This document shows positions 22,109-25,569 of a DNA stretch of 25,569 nucleotides, in pieces (the first letter of the stretch is position 1; each line of letters starts with the position of its first letter). A program made the position numbers and the translations under genes. The notes beneath the pieces were generated by a model, which saw nothing but the letters and a program-made list of their open reading frames with translations, was not told where the DNA came from and ran no database searches. The DNA is from CAZCCC01 sp964497245 (GTDB taxonomy: Bacteria > Patescibacteriota > Patescibacteriia > Buchananbacterales > UBA6539), in contig CAZCCC010000019.1 in NCBI GenBank assembly GCA_964497245.1, positions 1 through 25,569 on the forward strand, written 5' to 3'.

Positions 22109-22600
22109 ATGGCTAAATTATTACCCATAAAAATATACGGCTGTCCCCTTCTGCGTAAAAAATCAAATCTGCTTTTAACCGAAGAATTGCAGAAAAATGA
22201 AATTAAGCAGCTTTTTTTGGATATGGAAAAAACAATGAAAGAAAAAGATGGAATAGGATTGGCTGCTCCTCAAATTGGGCAAAATATTAGAGTGGTAGTT
22301 ATTAGTATTGAAAATGAGCCTTTGGTTTTAGTAAATCCAAAAATTTTAAGAAAATCCTGGAAAAAAGAAATTATGGAAGAAGGCTGTCTTAGTTTGCCGG
22401 GTATATTTGGTCTTGTCAGAAGATCGGTAAAAATCACTATAACTGCTTTTGATAAAAAAGGAAAAAAATTAAAATTTAAAGCGAAAGGAATGTTCGCCAG
22501 GGTAATTCAACATGAGATAGACCATCTTGAAGGTATTTTGTTTATTGATAAAGCCAAAAAAATCACCAAGGGGCAGGAAAAATTAAAGAACATGGTGTAA
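22109..22600 (+). CDS. def: Peptide deformylase
   Basis: A 163-residue metalloenzyme removing the formyl group from nascent proteins. All three motifs are present: GIGLAAPQIG (48-57), EEGCLSLPG with metal ligand C93, and QHEIDHLEG with H135, E136 and H139. I chose the ATG at 22109 (MAKLLPIKIYG) rather than the upstream ATG at 22022, because family members begin here and the promoter would otherwise lie within the gene. fmt follows after 14 bases, the usual def-fmt pair. Confidence 0.95.
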   Translation: MAKLLPIKIYGCPLLRKKSNLLLTEELQKNEIKQLFLDMEKTMKEKDGIGLAAPQIGQNIRVVVISIENEPLVLVNPKILRKSWKKEIMEEGCLSLPGIFGLVRRSVKITITAFDKKGKKLKFKAKGMFARVIQHEIDHLEGILFIDKAKKITKGQEKLKNMV

Positions 22601-22614
22601 TTTTATCAAATTTT

Positions 22615-23556
22615 ATGTCTCATAAACCCAAAATAGTTTTTTTAGGGACACCAGAATTTGCTAGGCCAACGTTGAAAATTCTGCTAAAAAATGGTTTAAG
22701 GCCGGAATTGGTTATAACCCAGCCGGATAAACCAGTTGGTCGCACTAGTAAAATTTTTTTTTCTCCAATTAAGCAGCTTGCTTTGGCAGAAGGATTAAAT
22801 TTGTTTCAACCTAAGGGTAGCAAAGAACTTATTGAGATTTTTAGCAACCAAAAATTTGAGGTTGCTATTTTAGTTGCTTTTAGTATGATAATACCAAGTA
22901 AAATTATTAACAAGCCTAAGTTTGGTTTTTTGAATTTACACCCTTCTCTTCTTCCTAAATATCGAGGACCCTCTCCGATTCAACAAGCACTTTTAAATGG
23001 GGATGATAAAAGTGGTGTAAGCATTATAAAATTGGAGAAGGAAATTGATGCCGGACCAATTATTGCTCAGCAAGAAGTAACAATCAATTTAGAAGATAAT
23101 GCTGAAACGTTGCATACCAAATTGGCAAAAGTGGGAGCCGAATTAATGTTGAAAATTCTGCCTGGTTATTTAGCAAAATCAGCTAAAATTATTCCTCAAG
23201 ATAACTCAAAGGCAACTTATACTAAAATAATAAATCGCCAAGATGCTTTAGTTGACTGGAAAAAAACTGCTTGGCAAATAAATTTGCAATTTAGGGCTTT
23301 TTTCCCTTGGCCTGGAGTATTTACCAATTTAGACGGAAAACGGCTTAAAATCTTAAATTTAAGCGTTTTAGAGGGTGATTTTGAAGCAGTCTTAATTCCA
23401 GGAATGATATTTCTTGGTCCGAGAAAAGAATTAATGGTTAAATGTGGAAAAGGAGCTCTTGAACTTAAAACTATACAAATTGAAGGTAAAAAAAAGCTGC
23501 TCGGTAAAGATTTTTTACACGGGCAAAAAAATTTAATAGGGAAAATTCTAAATTAA
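22615..23556 (+). CDS. fmt: Methionyl-tRNA formyltransferase
   Basis: A 313-residue enzyme that formylates initiator Met-tRNA using 10-formyl-tetrahydrofolate. N-terminal Rossmann domain begins IVFLGTPEFARPTL; the catalytic triad of formyltransferases is visible as N107 and H109 in LNLHPSLLPKYRGPSPIQ and D145 in EKEIDAGPI. The C-terminal OB-like tRNA-binding domain (about 205-313) includes LQFRAFFPWPGVFT. It forms an operon with def and has no Shine-Dalgarno motif. Confidence 0.95.
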   Translation: MSHKPKIVFLGTPEFARPTLKILLKNGLRPELVITQPDKPVGRTSKIFFSPIKQLALAEGLNLFQPKGSKELIEIFSNQKFEVAILVAFSMIIPSKIINKPKFGFLNLHPSLLPKYRGPSPIQQALLNGDDKSGVSIIKLEKEIDAGPIIAQQEVTINLEDNAETLHTKLAKVGAELMLKILPGYLAKSAKIIPQDNSKATYTKIINRQDALVDWKKTAWQINLQFRAFFPWPGVFTNLDGKRLKILNLSVLEGDFEAVLIPGMIFLGPRKELMVKCGKGALELKTIQIEGKKKLLGKDFLHGQKNLIGKILN

Positions 23557-23575
23557 ATAAATTTAAATCAGTTGC

Positions 23576-23619
23576 AATAAGATGCTGCATCATTTAGAAA
23601 TTTTGCGGCTTATTTTTTT
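23576..23619 (+). terminator. Weak terminator candidate behind fmt
   Basis: AATAAG (23576-23581) / CTTATT (23609-23614) with a 27-base interior containing GATGC/GCATC, followed by TTTTT. It overlaps the end of the convergent ligase gene. Confidence 0.35.
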
Positions 23620-25256
23620 ATATTATATATTACTGCTGAAACTAACATTATGTAGCCAATCCCCAAAGGATGGTTTATATAAGGCGAAAAAATATTGGTA
23701 ACAGTCAGTGCAACCAACCCCAGCAGCATCCCATAAACCAAAAAAAATCCGGCGCTTGAAATTAAATCTGAATTTACAATATTAATGTTGCTTTTTATTG
23801 GCGACGTCAAGAGAGTATTCGCCTGAGGCTGATAGGGCCAAGCCTGCCTGCCCCGCCAAAAACGGACAAGCGGCAGGCAGGAAGACAAAAAGGGTGCAAT
23901 ACCTAAAAGTTTTTTAAAGAAAAAATCAGCGGAGCTTGCTTTGCGGTCAGCACCCTTTACTCCCTGGTAAAATAATTGGCTAATCAAGAGTAAATATGCC
24001 AATAATCCGGCCAATCCAATTTTTAAAGCGATATCAAGGTATCCCCATTCAAAGGCATAAGTAGTATAAATGCCTCCCGGATAAGTTTTCAGAATTCTTG
24101 GATCATTGCTTTGATAAGTCAATTCTTTACCAAAACCATGGCCGAAGATAGCCTTTTGTCCGATATTATACATTAAAGGTTTAAGCTGGTTGAGTCGGCT
24201 AATTCCAGCTGGCTCTGTCTCAAGGTTGGAAAGACGGCTGGAAATTGTAGATTCTTTAAAATTTCCAGAGACTATTTGTTGAGATAATGTGCCAAGCAGG
24301 AGAATGAGAAATAAAAAAGAGAAAAGGAGAAAAATTTCTTTAAAACGATATTTTAAAAAATAACAAACAAAGAAAACCAAAGCTATGAAAGTAGCCAGTC
24401 CACCGATCCAAAAACTCCTGGATTGGCTGATAATTATTGCCAAAGATGATATATAGAGATAAACAAAGGTGAAAATATATTTTTTCCAATACTTAAATCT
24501 GAATTCAGTTATTAATATTGCCAAAATTATAAAAAAGCCAATTAAACAGTAAATATGAGACTGAATAAATACTCGGAACATACTGCCTGAAATATAAGTT
24601 ATTTCCCCTACTCCGGTATCTCTAACCCATCTGTAAAAAGGATCTCCAAGCCAAGCAAATCCATTTGAAAAAAGATATAGTATTCCTATTGTTTTTAAAC
24701 TGAGCCAAGTAGTTGATCCGGCCATTATTTGTAGAATATCAAACAAATTTTCTTTTTTTATTTCTGTAAAGAAAATCGGTAATAATACAAAATAAACCCA
24801 AGCATTGGCATCAAAAAAAACACTTGAAAACTCATTGTTTATCAGTCCGTTAATTATTCCTAACGTTATTAAAGAAAACAAAACTAAATAAGGGTAAATA
24901 ACCAAAGGAGGATTATAAATTAGTATTTTACTTTTTGGTTTCCAGTGGATAATCAATTTTGTCAGCCAAACTGCCAGAACAATTAAAAATAAAGCAATTC
25001 TTAAAGATACAGATAAACCATCTTTTATTTGCAAGCTGAAAAGATAACCATGACTTCCTACAAAAAGTTCAGCCAAAATAACATAAAGTCCGTATTTCAG
25101 CCGATAAATTGCTAAAACGGCTACAGTAGCCGTAATAAAGAAAAAAAATATTGGTCTAATTTCAGGTATTAAATATGCAAGTAAAGACAAAAGTTCAACA
25201 ATAATTAAAAAGACAATAGTTTTACAAAAAAAATTTTGGAATATTTTTGCAGTCAT
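23610..25256 (-). CDS. O-antigen ligase/polymerase-like (Wzy/WaaL) membrane protein with in-frame insertion
   Basis: A 548-residue protein with about eleven to twelve hydrophobic segments. The segment SQSRSFWIGGLATFIALV and the large extracytoplasmic loop after it with GHGFGKELTY and TYPGGIYTTYAFEWGYLDIA are typical of O-antigen ligase and related polymerases, which join or polymerise lipid-linked glycans at the outer face of the membrane. Residues about 433-478 are unlike the rest: polar, arginine/proline-rich (SSCLPLVRFWRGRQAWPY), encoded by a GC-rich palindromic stretch, and lie between two membrane segments. The flanks read as one protein, so the stretch looks inserted in frame. No Shine-Dalgarno motif. 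The glycan is unknown. Confidence 0.82.
   Translation of the reverse strand: MTAKIFQNFFCKTIVFLIIVELLSLLAYLIPEIRPIFFFFITATVAVLAIYRLKYGLYVILAELFVGSHGYLFSLQIKDGLSVSLRIALFLIVLAVWLTKLIIHWKPKSKILIYNPPLVIYPYLVLFSLITLGIINGLINNEFSSVFFDANAWVYFVLLPIFFTEIKKENLFDILQIMAGSTTWLSLKTIGILYLFSNGFAWLGDPFYRWVRDTGVGEITYISGSMFRVFIQSHIYCLIGFFIILAILITEFRFKYWKKYIFTFVYLYISSLAIIISQSRSFWIGGLATFIALVFFVCYFLKYRFKEIFLLFSFLFLILLLGTLSQQIVSGNFKESTISSRLSNLETEPAGISRLNQLKPLMYNIGQKAIFGHGFGKELTYQSNDPRILKTYPGGIYTTYAFEWGYLDIALKIGLAGLLAYLLLISQLFYQGVKGADRKASSADFFFKKLLGIAPFLSSCLPLVRFWRGRQAWPYQPQANTLLTSPIKSNINIVNSDLISSAGFFLVYGMLLGLVALTVTNIFSPYINHPLGIGYIMLVSAVIYNIKK
23826..23960. repeat. Palindromic GC-rich element inside the ligase gene
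   Basis: Two perfect inverted repeats side by side: CCTGCCTGCC (23843-23852) / GGCAGGCAGG (23872-23881) with inner CCG/CGG, and AAAGGGTGC (23889-23897) / GCACCCTTT (23950-23958). Composition differs sharply from the AT-rich neighbourhood. It keeps the reading frame open. The outer borders are estimates; no target-site duplication was found by eye. Confidence 0.65.
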
Positions 25257-25428
25257 ATATTTATTTTATCTTATGAATGTTAAAAAAACAATAATTCAGT
25301 TAATTAGCTTTATTAGCGATATAGCCTCATCAATCGCGATGGACGCTAGTTTTATGGTTAATACCCTTTATTTTAGAAATTTATAAATTATAAAAATTTA
25401 TATAAATATCTTATATTGTAATAAAAAT

Positions 25429-25457
25429 AAAAAAACCAAGAAGATTAATCTCTTGGT
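25429..25457 (-). terminator. Terminator overlapping the stop of the last gene
   Basis: Minus strand: ACCAAGA/TCTTGGT (+ 25451-25457 and 25435-25441), 9-base loop, then TTTTTTT. The stop codon TAA (25447-25445) lies in the loop. The 25257-25428 gap between this and the ligase gene is AT-rich; only the palindrome ATCGCGAT near 25335 stands out. Confidence 0.75.
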
Positions 25458-25569
25458 CGCCCAAAGACTTGACCAAATTTATTTGGGTCGTCTAGTTCAC
25501 CTAATTCCCGATTGAAATTTATGACTTCTTCGGGTTTGATTGGTCCGCTTTTTCCGCCAAATATATTTT
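25445..25569 (-). CDS. C-terminal end of an unidentified protein (5' end outside window)
   Basis: On the minus strand an open frame enters from the right edge and ends at TAA: 40 residues containing NIFGGKSGPIKPEEVINFNR and ending GQVFGRPRD. The other two frames have stops. The terminator immediately behind supports a genuine gene end. Too little is visible to identify it; the Gly/Pro-rich polar tail suggests a flexible C terminus. Confidence 0.6.
   Translation of the reverse strand, partial: NIFGGKSGPIKPEEVINFNRELGELDDPNKFGQVFGRPRD

Noticed and set aside
1..25569. tRNA genes, CRISPR arrays, insertion sequences, prophage
   Set aside because: No T-loop/acceptor pattern, no regularly spaced direct repeats, no transposase or phage protein was seen; the recombinase has no visible element around it.

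Overview
The window looks like a chromosomal segment of a low-GC bacterium with a small, simplified gene set, most likely a Candidate Phyla Radiation (Patescibacteria) member of the Parcubacteria/Falkowbacteria/Kuenenbacteria kind. This is an inference from compact genes, short lysine/isoleucine-rich proteins, nearly absent Shine-Dalgarno sequences, one XerC/D-like recombinase and several small orphan membrane proteins. TGA is used as a normal stop (mreC, lysS, the HD protein and the M23 peptidase all end in TGA), so code 25 of the Gracilibacteria/SR1 is excluded. I see no tRNA, rRNA, CRISPR array or insertion sequence.

Layout. 1-3786: rod-shape operon mreB(3' part)-mreC-mreD-PBP2, all on +, with no rodA directly behind it. 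3787-4089: AT-rich gap with a possible 31-aa membrane peptide and the greA promoter region. 4090-8360: greA, then lysS - HD hydrolase - HxGH nucleotidyltransferase (ATGA overlaps) - serS. 8371-8933: no convincing gene, but a GC-rich, hairpin-dense block flanked on the minus strand by a good promoter and a textbook terminator: a candidate ~560-nt structured RNA. 8981-10990: ddl and an FtsQ-like protein. 10991-11339: AT-rich gap with a vestigial P-loop-like peptide and the recombinase promoter. 11340-12323: tyrosine recombinase. 12404-12738: a second candidate RNA with two predicted pseudoknots. 12752-17682 (mostly -): small membrane protein, M23 murein hydrolase, gltX, an orphan 117-aa gene on +, a TagA/WecG glycosyltransferase and an orphan membrane protein. 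17797-20966: AmmeMemoRadiSam radical SAM enzyme, a lysozyme-like surface protein with four repeats, and the Memo/LigB-like partner. 21025-22600: two small minus-strand genes, a very short promoter-terminator unit, a 45-aa ORF and def. 22615-25256: fmt and an O-antigen-ligase-like membrane protein interrupted in frame by a palindromic GC-rich segment. 25445-25569: C-terminal end of an unidentified minus-strand gene.

The genes serve envelope growth and division (MreBCD, PBP2, Ddl, FtsQ, M23 peptidase, lysozyme-like protein, GT26 glycosyltransferase, ligase/polymerase) and translation (LysRS, SerRS, GluRS, Def, Fmt, GreA for transcription). The best places for undescribed biology are the two intergenic RNA candidates (8371-8933 minus and 12404-12738 plus), the in-frame palindrome in the ligase, and the recurrent arrangement in which an extended -10 box sits exactly one start-site distance from the ATG, implying leaderless mRNAs.
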